Positions 25,566 to 35,382 of a DNA stretch of 64,000 nt are shown here, in pieces. The stretch spans positions 124,001 to 188,000 of the forward strand of contig NZ_BAABRU010000003.1 in assembly GCF_039545135.1 (NCBI RefSeq), written 5' to 3'. The number at the start of each line of letters is the position of its first letter. Position 1 is the first letter of the stretch. Source of the DNA: Herpetosiphon gulosus. Lineage in GTDB: Bacteria; Chloroflexota; Chloroflexia; Chloroflexales; Herpetosiphonaceae. The position numbers and the translations under genes were made by a program. The notes under the pieces are model-generated. The model was not told the origin of the DNA. It did no database searches and worked only from the letters and a program-made list of their open reading frames with translations.

Positions 25566-28111
25566 AGTTGCTCTATCGCAGTAGTTTGCGCTATTTACTC
25601 CGCCACCCCGCCCAAGTTTTGCTGGCAATTTTAGGCGTGGCCTTGGGCGTAGCGGTGGTAATCGCGATTGATTTAGCCAATGGTAGTGCTCAACGAGCTT
25701 TTATGCTCTCCACCGAGAGCGTCACTGGCAAAACCACCGATCAAATTCTGGGGGGTCAAAATGGCTTGCCCAGCGATTTATACGCTCAGCTACGCACTGA
25801 ATTAGGCTTATCAGCGGTCGCGCCAGTCGTTGATCGCACAATCAGTCTGCCCAATCAGCCAGGCCGTTCATTTCGTTTATTTGGCATCGACCCCTTTGCC
25901 GAACAGCCGTTTCGACCCTATTTGGCGACCCTCTTCAATAACCAAACCGATCTGCAGGCGTTGCTGACTGAGCCAAATACTGGCTTAATTTCAGCGCAAA
26001 CCGCCCAAACCCTTGCCTTGACCGTCGGCCAAACCCTAGAAACGCGAATCGACGGCCAGCGCCGCAATATCAACATTATTGGGTTGATCGCTGGAGGTGA
26101 TCAATTAAGCCAAGAAGCCTTGGCCGATTTGATTTTAGTTGATATTTCGACCGCTCAAGAATTGGTTGGTCAGCCCGATCGAATTAGCCGCATCGATTTG
26201 ATTTTGCCCGAGGAGCAACGCAGCGCAATCCTTGAGCAAATTAAGCCGTTGTTGCCTGCTGATGCGACTCTGACGACACCCGCTGCCCGTAGCGAAACCC
26301 TGCAACAGATGACCCGAGCCTTTGAACTCAACTTACAAGCACTCAGTTTGTTGGCCTTGATCGTCGGAGTTTTCCTGATTTACAACACCATGACTTTTTC
26401 GGTGGTGCAACGGCGCGGTTTGTTTGGTATTTTGCGCTCGTTGGGTGTGACACGGCGCGAACTGTTCAGCCAAATTCTGATCGAGGCCGCCGTGATTGGC
26501 ACAATCGGGGCAATCCTCGGGGTGCTGTTGGGTATCGTGCTTGGCCGTGGTTTGGTGCGGCTGGTCACCCAAACGATCAACGACCTCTATTTCAGCGTCA
26601 ATGTACAAAACATTGCGATTGACAACATGCAATTAATTAAAGGCTTTGGGCTAGGCTTGGGCGCAACCTTGATTGCCGCCAGTATTCCAGCGCTTGAAGC
26701 TATGTTCTCGCCACCACGCACAGTGCTGCGGCGCTCCTCAATCGAAGAACAAATTCAACGAATCGTGCCCCGCTTGACCTTGGCAGGTTTGATTTTAGCA
26801 GGTTTGGGCGTGGCCGTGCTGCAAATTCCATCGCGCAGTTTGTTCCTGAGTTTTTCAGCCATGTTTGGGGTGATCATTGGTTGTGCCTTGTTCACGCCAT
26901 TTGTCACCTTGCACATGATGCGGCTGCTGCAAATTCCCCTCAATCGCATGTTTGGCTTGCTTGGTAAAATGGCTGCCCGTGATGTCGTTGCCGCCTTGAG
27001 CCGCACAGGCGTGGCAATTGCCGCCTTGATGGTCGCGGTTTCGGTCACGGTTGGCGCTGGCACGATGATTGGCTCGTTTCGCACAACGGTCGTGCGCTGG
27101 CTTGATCAATCATTACAAGCCGATGTGTTCGTGTCGGCTCCAAGTTTGAGCGCCAATCGCGCTGATACCCCGATTGATCTAGGCTTGGTCGAACAAATTG
27201 ATCAACTGCCCAGCGTTGCCTCAATGACGACCTTACTAAACTTACGGGTCGAAAGTGAGCTGGGGCCAGTCCAATTAGCCGTCGCCAATTATCAAGATTC
27301 CAGTTTGAGCCGTCGGGCTTTGAGCTTCATCACCGATGCGGAGCAGGCTTGGCAAGGCTTCGCCGAGCAAGGGCAAGTTTGGGTTTCCGAGCCATTTAGT
27401 TATCGCTATGGGCGAGGGCTGGGCGATAGCATCACCTTACAAACCGAGCGCGGACCACAACAATTTAGCATCGCCGGAGTCTACTACGATTATGCCTCGG
27501 ATCAAGGCTATATTTCGATGAATCGGCGTGATTTTGCCAAATATTGGGATGTTGATACGGTGCATTCGATCACAATTTGGCTGGCTGAGAACGCTGATAG
27601 TGCCACGACGATCAGTCAAATTCAGGCTTTAGCTGCACCAATTCAAGATTTAAAGGTGCAATCGAACCAAGCCTTGCGCCAAAGCACCTTAGAAATTTTC
27701 GACCGCACCTTTGCAATCACGGCGGTTTTGCAGCTATTGGCCACAATTGTTGCCTTTATTGGCATTTTAAGCGCATTAATGGCCTTACAATTAGAACGCA
27801 GCCGCGAACTTGGAGTTTTACGTGCCAATGGCATGACCCCACGCCAATTGTGGTTGAGCGTGCTCAGTCAAACTGGTTTAATGGGGCTAACCGCTGGATT
27901 ATTAGCCTTGCCAGTCGGCTTGATTTTAGCAGTCGTGCTGGTCTATGTGATCAATAAACGATCATTTGGCTGGACGATGCAGCTGATTCTTGACCCCAAC
28001 TTATTGCTGCAAGCCTTAATTGTAGCGGTTGTGGCGGCGCTGTTGGCAGGCTTGTATCCAGCTTGGAAAATGGGTCGTACCTCGCCAGCGTTGGCTTTGC
28101 GGGAAGAATAG
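25562..28111 (+). CDS. ABC transporter permease with two FtsX domains
   Basis: An 849-residue permease: an N-terminal helix (about 18-40), an extracytoplasmic MacB-type domain (about 45-250), three helices forming FtsX domain 1 (about 255-375), a second core (about 400-480), another outer domain (about 500-715) and FtsX domain 2 (about 720-840, ending [20 protein letters not shown]). This ten-helix layout is typical of exporters of lipoproteins, lipids or peptides in single-membrane bacteria. Coupled to the ATPase gene. The substrate cannot be read from the sequence. Confidence 0.9.
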   Translation: MKLLYRSSLRYLLRHPAQVLLAILGVALGVAVVIAIDLANGSAQRAFMLSTESVTGKTTDQILGGQNGLPSDLYAQLRTELGLSAVAPVVDRTISLPNQPGRSFRLFGIDPFAEQPFRPYLATLFNNQTDLQALLTEPNTGLISAQTAQTLALTVGQTLETRIDGQRRNINIIGLIAGGDQLSQEALADLILVDISTAQELVGQPDRISRIDLILPEEQRSAILEQIKPLLPADATLTTPAARSETLQQMTRAFELNLQALSLLALIVGVFLIYNTMTFSVVQRRGLFGILRSLGVTRRELFSQILIEAAVIGTIGAILGVLLGIVLGRGLVRLVTQTINDLYFSVNVQNIAIDNMQLIKGFGLGLGATLIAASIPALEAMFSPPRTVLRRSSIEEQIQRIVPRLTLAGLILAGLGVAVLQIPSRSLFLSFSAMFGVIIGCALFTPFVTLHMMRLLQIPLNRMFGLLGKMAARDVVAALSRTGVAIAALMVAVSVTVGAGTMIGSFRTTVVRWLDQSLQADVFVSAPSLSANRADTPIDLGLVEQIDQLPSVASMTTLLNLRVESELGPVQLAVANYQDSSLSRRALSFITDAEQAWQGFAEQGQVWVSEPFSYRYGRGLGDSITLQTERGPQQFSIAGVYYDYASDQGYISMNRRDFAKYWDVDTVHSITIWLAENADSATTISQIQALAAPIQDLKVQSNQALRQSTLEIFDRTFAITAVLQLLATIVAFIGILSALMALQLERSRELGVLRANGMTPRQLWLSVLSQTGLMGLTAGLLALPVGLILAVVLVYVINKRSFGWTMQLILDPNLLLQALIVAVVAALLAGLYPAWKMGRTSPALALREE

Positions 28112-28144
28112 CATTCGAGCACAGGCGTGCTCAAAAGGAGGCCA

Positions 28145-29608
28145 ATGAGCACAGAAAGCATCTTTGTTATTGCCGGAAGTTTGGTGTTGATTAGCATTGT
28201 GGTCAGCACATTATCGGATCGCTGGGGGATTCCGGCCTTGGTGCTGTTTATGGGCATTGGTATGCTCGCTGGCTCTGACGGCCCTGGCGATATCAATTTC
28301 GATAATGCGGCAATCGCCCAAACGGTCGGGATTGTCGCGCTGATTTATATTTTGTTCTCAGGTGGCCTTGAAACCCATTGGCATCGAATTCGCGCGGTGA
28401 TTGGCCCAGGCTTATTACTGGCCAACATTGGGGTGGTGATTAGCGCCAGTATGGTGGCGGTAATCGCGGTTTGGCTCTTCGATTTGCCGCCAGTCGTTGG
28501 CTTATTGCTGGGGGCAATTATCTCCTCAACCGATGCAGCAGCAGTGTTCAATGTGCTTCGAACGCGCGGCGTGCGACTACCTGAGCCAGTTGAATCGCTG
28601 ATTGAGCTAGAATCAGGCAGCAACGATCCAATCGCAGTGTTTTTAACGATTGGGCTGACGAGTTATCTGACCAGCAACGGCCATTCGGTGGGAGCATTGG
28701 CCATCGAGTTTGTGCTCGAAATGGTTTTAGGAGTGGTGATTGGTGGGCTTGGTGGCTATCTGATCACATGGTTGATCAATCGGCTACGCCTGCAAGATGG
28801 GCTTTATCCAGTTTTGACCTTATCGATGACGATTATGGTCTATGGGGCTGCCGTCTTAGTTCATGGCAATGGCTTCTTGGCGGTATATGTGGCAGGTTTG
28901 GTGGTTGGCAATCGGCCAATTATTCACCGCCGCAGCTTAATTCGCTTTCACGAGGGGATTGCATGGCTCATGCAAATTGCCATGTTCTTAACCTTGGGAT
29001 TGCTGGTTTACCCATCACAACTTGTGCCATTAATTGGCAAAGGCCTCTTATTGGCAATCTTTTTGATGTTTGTAGCGCGGCCAATTAGCGTGATTGTTGC
29101 GCTGGGCTGGACGCGCTTTAAGCTGCGCGAACGCTTAATGATTAGCTGGGCTGGGTTGCGGGGAGCAGTGCCAATCGTTTTGGCCACATTTCCATTAATT
29201 GCCGGAGTGCCCCAAGCCAATGATTTGTTTCATTTAATCTTCTTTGTGGTATTAGCCTCAGTCACGGTGCAAGGCATGAGCATCAGTTGGGTGGCTGATC
29301 GGCTAAAACTCAATTCGCATGATATTCAAATCAACAGCATGCCCTTGGATTTTATTCCTGAGATCAGCCCTGGGAGTACGGTTTACGAAGTGGTTGTGCC
29401 TGATGATGCTCGTTTAGCTGGGCGCAACATTATGGAATTGCAACTGCCACGCGGCGCGTTAGTTGTCTTGATTCGGCGTGGGCGTGAGACGATTGTGCCA
29501 AGCGGCAATACGCGGGTTCAAGCCAACGATAAAATTCTGATGTTGGCTGATCAACAGGCACTTGAGGTGATTAACCAACGTCTGAACATTGCCAACCAAA
29601 CCGCTTAA
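28145..29608 (+). CDS. K+/H+ antiporter of the CPA1/NhaP2 type
   Basis: A 487-residue antiporter with about 12-13 membrane helices (1-390), including the ion-binding motif around SSTDAAAVFNVL and LESGSNDPIAVFL, and a cytoplasmic TrkA_C/RCK-C domain (about 400-480). This matches NhaP2 (CvrA), which exports K+ in exchange for protons. AAAAGGAGG precedes ATG 28145; the GTG at 28127 is too far upstream of that site. It follows the ABC permease after 33 bp and may share its transcript. Confidence 0.88.
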   Translation: MSTESIFVIAGSLVLISIVVSTLSDRWGIPALVLFMGIGMLAGSDGPGDINFDNAAIAQTVGIVALIYILFSGGLETHWHRIRAVIGPGLLLANIGVVISASMVAVIAVWLFDLPPVVGLLLGAIISSTDAAAVFNVLRTRGVRLPEPVESLIELESGSNDPIAVFLTIGLTSYLTSNGHSVGALAIEFVLEMVLGVVIGGLGGYLITWLINRLRLQDGLYPVLTLSMTIMVYGAAVLVHGNGFLAVYVAGLVVGNRPIIHRRSLIRFHEGIAWLMQIAMFLTLGLLVYPSQLVPLIGKGLLLAIFLMFVARPISVIVALGWTRFKLRERLMISWAGLRGAVPIVLATFPLIAGVPQANDLFHLIFFVVLASVTVQGMSISWVADRLKLNSHDIQINSMPLDFIPEISPGSTVYEVVVPDDARLAGRNIMELQLPRGALVVLIRRGRETIVPSGNTRVQANDKILMLADQQALEVINQRLNIANQTA

Positions 29609-29618
29609 ATCCAAACAC

Positions 29619-29652
29619 TGACCCCTTGCTCAAACGTCTGGGCAAGGGGTCA
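29619..29652. terminator. Bidirectional hairpin terminator
   Basis: TGACCCCTTGC (29619-29629) / GCAAGGGGTCA (29642-29652), an 11-bp perfect stem between the convergent antiporter and YbjN-like genes. No long T-run on either side. Confidence 0.75.
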
Positions 29653-29658
29653 AATCGG

Positions 29659-30165
29659 CTATTGCTCGATCACGGTAATGGCTTCGGCGGGCGTTTTCTC
29701 ACCATACATCACCATCATCAAACCGGGGAAATAGCGATTCATCAAGTGAACTGATGGATAAATCGCGTTACGAATCCAAATAAAGGTCAGGGTTTCATCT
29801 TCAAAATCTAGGCTACTCTTGAAGCGCACTTCACCATCACTAAAATCAAGCTCGAAATTCCCAATATGCAAGCCATAATTAGCCCGAATCAAATATTCGG
29901 CCACTAATTGGCGCTTATCTTCAGGAACTTTCATGGGAGCATAGGCATAAATCAATAATTGTTCTTGTTCAAGCTTAATTTGGGCCAAACAACGAATATC
30001 AACATTTGCGCCTTGATAATGCATGCGATAGGCTGGACGATCTTCGACACGTTGCGGAAACCAGCCATCTTCTTCAAGAAACAGCCCTAAAGTGCTGAAA
30101 CCACGCCAGCCAGCGGCCTGTTCATGTTCTGGGTCAAGTTCAGGACGGTATTCTGGTTCTTCCAT
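29659..30165 (-). CDS. YbjN-domain protein
   Basis: A 168-residue soluble protein. Residues about 15-150 show a YbjN-like pattern (LGLFLEEDGWFPQ, IRCLAQIKLEQEQLLIYAYAP, PEDKRQLVAEYLIRANYGLHIGNFELDFSDGEVRFKSSL). Family members are small alpha/beta proteins, some acting like type III secretion chaperones, with poorly known function. GAGGTGG precedes ATG 30165; the longer reading from 30198 lacks such a site. Stands alone between a terminator and a promoter-sized gap. Confidence 0.8.
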   Translation of the reverse strand: MEEPEYRPELDPEHEQAAGWRGFSTLGLFLEEDGWFPQRVEDRPAYRMHYQGANVDIRCLAQIKLEQEQLLIYAYAPMKVPEDKRQLVAEYLIRANYGLHIGNFELDFSDGEVRFKSSLDFEDETLTFIWIRNAIYPSVHLMNRYFPGLMMVMYGEKTPAEAITVIEQ

Positions 30166-30374
30166 GAGCCACCTCGCATTGAGCATAACACACAGCAACG
30201 CTGTGCTACACCGGTTTCTTGCACATTATACCTGAGCAGATCGTCCATGTCATTGGTCTTTCTGCTGATACTATAATGCCTGGCTGTGTCAAGGGCTGTC
30301 GCAAGCATGAGCGCACATAGAAACAGCGCAACCAAAACGACTATAAAGCATCAAAGCTCTATGGAGATTTCCCA

Positions 30375-30968
30375 ATGATCGTCTATCAAACTACCCTCGA
30401 GCAAATTCGATCAATCATTAAGGCTCAAGCAAATTTTGATATTATCGATTCAATTTATATTCAGAATATTGAATTAGCAGCGATTAATGCTATCCAGCTG
30501 CCAATTATCCGCCAGATAATGCAAACGCATAGTATCAACCTGAATGGATTATATTTGTTCAAGCCAATTCATTTGTTCACGCCTAGTATAAATTTTGATC
30601 AACTGGCTGAATCAAGTCTGCTTGCTCAACCGATCAATCGGCCAAATACGATCATCGATAAACAAGGTATTGATTATACAATTTGGCTTGAATCGGAAGC
30701 TAGTACTGAAGAATTTCACGCTCAATTTAATAACACACTCGATGCAATTAATATGAGTGTCATATTTGTTGATGGCGATGAGTTTGCATTTACAGTTGAA
30801 ACATTTGATTTCTTCTATCTTCAATTGAATAATGCTGATGAAATAGATCTGTTTGAAGCTCCTGATATTTTGATCAGCAGCCTTGATCGGCCAACCATCG
30901 AACTGATGGTTGCAGATATGATCAAACACCAGCAATTCGATGATCGATTTTTATCGAGCGTAATTTAG
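30375..30968 (+). CDS. Hypothetical protein, acidic and AT-rich
   Basis: A 197-residue acidic protein with no signal peptide or membrane helix. GGAG lies about 8 bp before ATG 30375. The base composition is richer in A+T than neighbouring genes (Ile, Asn and Asp are common), hinting at recent acquisition. Secondary structure looks mixed alpha/beta, with a late acidic segment (FVDGDEFAFTVETFDFF). Family not recognised. An immunity-like small protein is one possibility, with no direct support. Confidence 0.6.
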   Translation: MIVYQTTLEQIRSIIKAQANFDIIDSIYIQNIELAAINAIQLPIIRQIMQTHSINLNGLYLFKPIHLFTPSINFDQLAESSLLAQPINRPNTIIDKQGIDYTIWLESEASTEEFHAQFNNTLDAINMSVIFVDGDEFAFTVETFDFFYLQLNNADEIDLFEAPDILISSLDRPTIELMVADMIKHQQFDDRFLSSVI

Positions 30969-31028
30969 GTTAATTTGCTTACGTGCTAGCACCCAAATAC
31001 TACCACGCAACTCCTTGATTATGACAGA

Positions 31029-31433
31029 TTAGCGGTGAAGATCCTGATCGTGATAGGCCCACAGCACATTAACCACTGTCCATTGATCGTTGATTTTAAC
31101 CAGATGCATATAATCGATCCACTCGTCAGCGGTAAGTTTCACGCTGGCAACGCTCGCTTGGACATCTAAAATTTCAACCGTTTTGCGCGGCGTTGCGGGA
31201 AATTTATCGCCAGCTCGATTATAACTTTCGGCCAGCAAAATCATTTCCTCGGCGCTGGCTTCACGCAAATATTGTTTGCCAGTGCCACGATGCGTCCAGA
31301 ATGTGCGTTTGACCATGCGTGGATGAATACTGCGCTGCATTTGCGCAGGATCAAGGTTGTGCTGAGATTCCAGATAATCCAAGGCTGCTTGCTGAATCGC
31401 TGCGATATCGTCGATTGATGAGCTGTGGTGCAT
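31029..31433 (-). CDS. NTF2-fold protein, lumazine-binding-like
   Basis: A 134-residue single-domain protein with the NTF2 cone fold pattern: helices at about 8-40 (AIQQAALDYLESQHNLDPAQMQRSI), then HPRMVKRTF and a C-terminal beta-sheet ending DEWIDYMHLVKINDQWTVVNVLW. This resembles the putative lumazine-binding (PF12893-like) or SnoaL-type group, often small ligand-binding or isomerase-like proteins. GGAG before ATG 31433 supports the start. No linked pathway gene is visible. Confidence 0.75.
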   Translation of the reverse strand: MHHSSSIDDIAAIQQAALDYLESQHNLDPAQMQRSIHPRMVKRTFWTHRGTGKQYLREASAEEMILLAESYNRAGDKFPATPRKTVEILDVQASVASVKLTADEWIDYMHLVKINDQWTVVNVLWAYHDQDLHR

Positions 31434-31546
31434 TCTATACTCCGCTTGTTCAGAAAAACTAGTGCTTCACCCATGAAGCATTAGTAGTCTAGTAGCCCAA
31501 GCACGAGCATGTCAATCGGTCGTTGGCATGATTGCATTTAAAGCAA

Positions 31547-31577
31547 AAGCCAGCGATCAACAATTGATCGCTGGCTT
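31547..31577 (-). terminator. Terminator of the sigma/partner operon
   Basis: A 14-bp perfect stem, AAGCCAGCGATCAA (31547-31560) / TTGATCGCTGGCTT (31564-31577), with a 3-nt loop, just past the stop at 31590; the minus strand continues TTGCTTT. Confidence 0.85.
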
Positions 31578-31589
31578 GAGGCTGAATGC

Positions 31590-32468
31590 TTATTCGGTAA
31601 CGTCGATTGGAGCGCCTGCTGGTGGGGTAAAGAAGTCGGCAGGATATGAACCATTGACTTCAAACACACTGTATTCTGATTCAACGAACAAGTCGCCGTT
31701 GGTCTCGAAATATTCCGATTTCAACACCACAAATAACTCATCGTCGATCCAGAATTTGAGCCGCGTATTGGCTTGGTCACTATCGCCACCAATGATACAT
31801 TCGATCACCAAGGCATTGCGACCCAGCAGGCTTTCTTGACCAACGGTTGAAAGCTGATCGCCTGGTTGGGCGCACAAACCATCGTTTTGACCATTCGAAT
31901 CGATTGAGGAAGTTGGATTGGGAATCACATACAACGCCCCATCCAATTCGCTTGAACTGAACTGCGAGACCGTGCCATCAACCACATTGGGCTGGCCGGC
32001 TGGCGAGATCCAAGCCCACGCATCGTCGCCATTCATAATTTGGGTTTCGTATTGTTCGGGGGTATTAGCACCGCTGGGCCAAATAATTTCTTTGCGTAAT
32101 TTATTTGGTTGCTGCACCCAAATTTTTTCGCTGACTACGCTACCAGTTTCGGGCACATGGGTTTCGAGTACGCCATGCAGCGAATCAATTCCCGTCAAGC
32201 CAAAAGCGGTTACTTGTTCGGCACGCCGCAAGGCCTCCTTGGCACTCACCTGATTGACTTGGCTAGGCAGTAAGCCAAAACCAAGCGCCGCCAAGGCCAC
32301 CCCACACGCGGCGATCATGGCTGGCCGCAACCAACCAACCCGCCGCGTTGCTTGGGGCTTAAGCGCAACTTGGGCTTGAATTGGCTTGAGCAAATTGAGC
32401 GAACCTTCGGGTACTTCATGTTCAGCGACGCTGGCGAGTGCTTGTGAAATATGTTTATCGTTATGCAT
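31590..32468 (-). CDS. Membrane LolA/RseB-like protein, probable ECF sigma partner
   Basis: A 292-residue protein: cytoplasmic N-terminus (1-45), one membrane helix (about 47-66: LRPAMIAACGVALAALGFGLL) and an extracytoplasmic domain with a LolA/RseB-like half-barrel pattern (about 75-285; VVSEKIWVQQPNKLRKEIIW and LKFWIDDELFVVLKSEYFE). It starts 14 bp after the ECF sigma factor, the usual place for an anti-sigma or sigma-modulating protein. It has no zinc-binding HxxxCxxC motif, so control of the sigma factor would be by a different contact. Confidence 0.78.
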   Translation of the reverse strand: MHNDKHISQALASVAEHEVPEGSLNLLKPIQAQVALKPQATRRVGWLRPAMIAACGVALAALGFGLLPSQVNQVSAKEALRRAEQVTAFGLTGIDSLHGVLETHVPETGSVVSEKIWVQQPNKLRKEIIWPSGANTPEQYETQIMNGDDAWAWISPAGQPNVVDGTVSQFSSSELDGALYVIPNPTSSIDSNGQNDGLCAQPGDQLSTVGQESLLGRNALVIECIIGGDSDQANTRLKFWIDDELFVVLKSEYFETNGDLFVESEYSVFEVNGSYPADFFTPPAGAPIDVTE

Positions 32469-32482
32469 TGCAGACTCCTCGA

Positions 32483-33049
32483 CTACACAGATTCATTAAT
32501 GATGGGGGCTAAGAGCCGACGTAACCGTTCGCGAGCGCCGAACAAGCGTTGTTTGATTGCGCCTGCGCTAGTGGCGGCATCATCGGCCATTTCGGCCTCG
32601 CTCATTCCAAGGTAATAGCGCTGCACAATCGCTGCTCGTTGCAACGGCGTTAGCTGGTTCAAAGCTTGGATAACGCTTTCGCGCAGCGCATCTTGCTCCA
32701 ACAAGGCCTCTGGTTGAGGTTCGTTGCTCATTAATTCTTCGAACAATACCAAACCAGCAGCGTTTGATTGATCAAGTGAGCTTTGGCGTTCGCGACGTTG
32801 GGCATCTTTGAGTGCATCGTTCAATACAATTTTCATAAACCACGGGCCAAAAGCGCGTTGGCTATCAAATTGTTGGATGCGCTGCACCACCCGCAGAAAA
32901 GCCGATTGAACAATATCTTCAGCAGCAGCCCGATCGCGGACAACCAAGATCGCTGCGCGGACAGCCTGATATTGATAGTGGTGAACAAGGGGGGCTAGCC
33001 CAGCGATATCACCTTGTTTGAGTCGAGCTATAGCTTCGTGATCGTGCAT
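32483..33049 (-). CDS. ECF-type RNA polymerase sigma factor
   Basis: A 188-residue sigma-70 factor with region 2 (about 10-85; AAEDIVQSAFLRVVQRIQQFD, FGPWFMKIVLNDALKDAQRRE) and region 4 (about 125-180; LTPLQRAAIVQRYYLGMSEAEMADDAATSAGAIKQRL). ATG 33049 follows GAAAGGAAGG; the TTG at 33067 is less likely. It lies first in a two-gene operon with a membrane partner. Genes it controls cannot be read here; an autoregulated promoter in the upstream gap is expected but that gap is mostly repeat sequence. Confidence 0.92.
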   Translation of the reverse strand: MHDHEAIARLKQGDIAGLAPLVHHYQYQAVRAAILVVRDRAAAEDIVQSAFLRVVQRIQQFDSQRAFGPWFMKIVLNDALKDAQRRERQSSLDQSNAAGLVLFEELMSNEPQPEALLEQDALRESVIQALNQLTPLQRAAIVQRYYLGMSEAEMADDAATSAGAIKQRLFGARERLRRLLAPIINESV

Positions 33050-33116
33050 ATCCTTCCTTTCAGCCAATTGTTGAGTGCGCCCTCACTAGTTATATCCAAG
33101 CACAGGCTAAAAAGTT

Positions 33117-33345
33117 AGGCCACAGCAAAGAGAGCATAGAACATAGAGCATAGAACAAATCAAAAGGCAAAAGCCGAGGCGCAGAGTATTTGATCCACGA
33201 AGTGCACGAAGGACACGAAGGGGGTAAAGAACAGGAATTTGAGGCAACAATGCAGTGTTCAGCCATTTGGCATACCAACATAATCAAATAAATCTGTGCT
33301 CATCTGTGGCTAAAAAATAGAGCTGGGCGCTCTTCGTGGTCTCGT
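33117..33345. repeat. Composite intergenic repeat cluster A
   Basis: The 384-bp gap before the AraC gene is mostly low-complexity phrases with 7-9-nt periods: GAGCATAGAACATAGAG (33132-33148), GATCCACGAAG then GCACGAAGGACACGAAG (33192-33220), ATCTGTGCTCATCTGTGG (33292-33309) and GCTCTTCGTGGTCT near 33329. The same phrases recur at 46498-46710 and 49439-49585, partly in opposite orientation; a 25-nt match joins about 33138-33162 to the complement of 46661-46685. No terminal inverted repeats or ORF. Looks like a dispersed, non-coding repeat family. Confidence 0.75.
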
Positions 33346-33433
33346 TCTGCTTAGCAAATCAGGATTGAACAATCACAGCATGGCAGCTAGAATACGATCC
33401 TGAATAGATCATCACTCCCTGCAAGGAGCCTGC

Positions 33434-34270
33434 ATGCGGTTGGTTAGTCTGCCAGTCAATCGTGCGTTACGCCCATTGATTCGTTCGATCATATTGCATC
33501 AATCGCATGAAGCCGCAGCCACGGCCTATCCGGTCTTGCCAACACCATTTCCGGTGGCTGGAATCCAATATCAAGGGCGTTTGGCCGTACATCAGCAGCC
33601 AATAAATACGTTTAAACGTTTAAATCGCCTAGGCTTGACGGGATTACAATCAACAATTCGCCAATTTCAGCCCGACCAACAAACCCAAACAATCTTGCTG
33701 GTTTTTCAACCGTATGGCGTGTTTGCCAGTTTCAAGCATACAATGGCTGATTTGCACGATCAGCATGTGCCATTGCACGAATTTATAGCCGCGAGTCAGC
33801 TCGAATATCTGATTGAGCAAATCGACACGCTAGCCTTACAATCAGCCGATCTAACCAGCGTTGCCGAACTAATTAGTCAATTTGTATATGATCAACTCAT
33901 GCCACAAGCATACTCGCCCCACGCTAGCCTCATCAATGCGGTAAAGATTCTGCTTGCATCCAAGGGCACATATCCGATTAGCCAGCTTGCGCGTGAGGTC
34001 AACCTCAGTCGGCGACAACTAGAACGGCTATTCAACCAGCAAATTGGCTTGCAACCAAAGGCTTATGCCAGCTTAGTCCAATTTGATCAGGCGATGCGCT
34101 CATTGGCCAAACGTGATTCTTGGGCCAGCCTCGCCCATGATTCAGGCTACGCAGATCAGGCCCATTTTATTCGCCAATTTGCCTCCCGCGTCGGTCAATC
34201 GCCAGCAGCCTATGCGGCCAGCAGCAAGGATGTCGCATTTCTTCAATCATTGCTACTGGCTGAGAACTAA
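33434..34270 (+). CDS. AraC-family transcriptional regulator
   Basis: A 278-residue regulator with an N-terminal sensing region (about 1-165; RALRPLIRSIILHQSHE) and two helix-turn-helices at the C-terminus (about 175-265; ISQLAREVNLSRRQLERLFNQQIGLQPKAY and WASLAHDSGYADQAHFIRQFASRVGQSP). AAGGAG lies 6 bp before ATG 33434. Followed after 35 bp by a DUF1398 protein, which may be a target or operon partner. Confidence 0.92.
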   Translation: MRLVSLPVNRALRPLIRSIILHQSHEAAATAYPVLPTPFPVAGIQYQGRLAVHQQPINTFKRLNRLGLTGLQSTIRQFQPDQQTQTILLVFQPYGVFASFKHTMADLHDQHVPLHEFIAASQLEYLIEQIDTLALQSADLTSVAELISQFVYDQLMPQAYSPHASLINAVKILLASKGTYPISQLAREVNLSRRQLERLFNQQIGLQPKAYASLVQFDQAMRSLAKRDSWASLAHDSGYADQAHFIRQFASRVGQSPAAYAASSKDVAFLQSLLLAEN

Positions 34271-34305
34271 ACTAGCTCCATAGCATTCAGTTATGGAGCA
34301 ACACC

Positions 34306-34707
34306 ATGGCAACGTTTGATCAAACCCTGCTACAAGCCTGTGCCGAGAGCACCCTCAACGGAACCTTACCCTTTCCCGAGGTGATTCAGCGACTAAGCCC
34401 AAGTGTCGAGCAATATCATGTTGATCTGATTCGGCTTGAAATGACCTACTATGGTCATCAAGGCCAAAGCTTCGTCTATCGATTAAGCCTAAACGAGCTG
34501 CCAGCAATTGCCAACCAACTAGATTTAGTCGCCTTTCAAACAGCTCTCAAGGCATCGCAACGCGGCGAAATCAGCTATCCCACATTTTTGCAGCAAAGCA
34601 TGGCCGCAGGAGTCAGTAGTTATTTCGTTTTCCTCAGCGGGCGCTTGGCGATCTATGTTGGCCGCAACGGAGCCTATTCAGTCGAGCCATTTCCAGCACA
34701 ACCATAA
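34306..34707 (+). CDS. DUF1398-family protein
   Basis: A 133-residue soluble protein resembling DUF1398 (E. coli YbcV-like): an early VIQRLSPSVEQYHVDLIRLEMTYYG region and the C-terminal hallmark GVSSYFVFLSGRLAIYVGRNG followed by VEPFP. The biochemical role of the family is not established. TGGAGC precedes ATG 34306. Likely co-transcribed with the AraC regulator; converges on a GNAT gene with only 1 bp between the stops and no terminator. Confidence 0.78.
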   Translation: MATFDQTLLQACAESTLNGTLPFPEVIQRLSPSVEQYHVDLIRLEMTYYGHQGQSFVYRLSLNELPAIANQLDLVAFQTALKASQRGEISYPTFLQQSMAAGVSSYFVFLSGRLAIYVGRNGAYSVEPFPAQP

Positions 34708-34708
34708 C

Positions 34709-35230
34709 CTAGCTTTTGGCAATTGAATACAACAGCGCGGGCGAGCCATCGAGCACCAGCTCGCGCTCCAAGTGCATGCCCATTTTTTCAGCTACCCGAA
34801 TTGAAGCAGCATTTTCGGGGATTGGTAAGCAAATTAAACGATCAAATTTAAGCTGATCAAACCCATAGGCAACAATTGCTTGAGCTGCCTCGGTTGCCAA
34901 ACCCTGCCTCCAATAAGCTCGATCGAGCAAATAGGCTACTTCAACTTCTTGGCGCTCGTCGATCACCCATGGCAGTAAACCACAGCGCCCAATGAATTCT
35001 CCAGTTGGTTTATAAATCGTTGCCCACAAGCCATAGTCATAGTCGCCGTAATAAACCTTGATAATCCAATCAAGCTCGGCTTGAGTTTCGGCGCGACTCA
35101 ACACACCCTCAGGGAAGTGCTCACGAATAATCGGATCACGATACAGTCGGAATAATGCCTCAAGATCATCAGGGGTTAATTTGCGCAATATCAAGCGCTC
35201 AGTTTCCAGAATTTGCCGATCATCTGCCAT
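34709..35230 (-). CDS. GNAT N-acetyltransferase, RimJ/RimL type
   Basis: A 173-residue acetyltransferase with the RimJ/L pattern: ETERLILRKLTPDDLEALF at the N-terminus, IGRCGLLPWVIDERQEVEVAYLLDRAYWRQGLATEAAQAIV (beta-4 and the acetyl-CoA loop Q/R-x-x-G-x-A/G) and ENAASIRVAEKMGMHLERE. AAAGGAG at the right distance selects ATG 35230 over GTG 35239. The substrate could be a protein N-terminus, an antibiotic or a small amine. Confidence 0.9.
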   Translation of the reverse strand: MADDRQILETERLILRKLTPDDLEALFRLYRDPIIREHFPEGVLSRAETQAELDWIIKVYYGDYDYGLWATIYKPTGEFIGRCGLLPWVIDERQEVEVAYLLDRAYWRQGLATEAAQAIVAYGFDQLKFDRLICLPIPENAASIRVAEKMGMHLERELVLDGSPALLYSIAKS

Positions 35231-35382
35231 CGTTGCCACTCCTTTAACGAATCAACGGAATGCTAACAGGCTTGGCGCTGCGGCAAATCAATCGCTTGAT
35301 GGAGCTTTAACCGGGCAACCCGCCCTTCATGCTATAATCTGTAGCAGGTTGCAGCCCAACGGTGTAGTGAGGAATTACGGCG

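Noticed and set aside
33131-33220. Short-period repeats considered as a CRISPR array
   Set aside because: Units are 7-9 nt, adjacent without unique spacers and vary in sequence; there is no 25-37-nt repeat with spacers.
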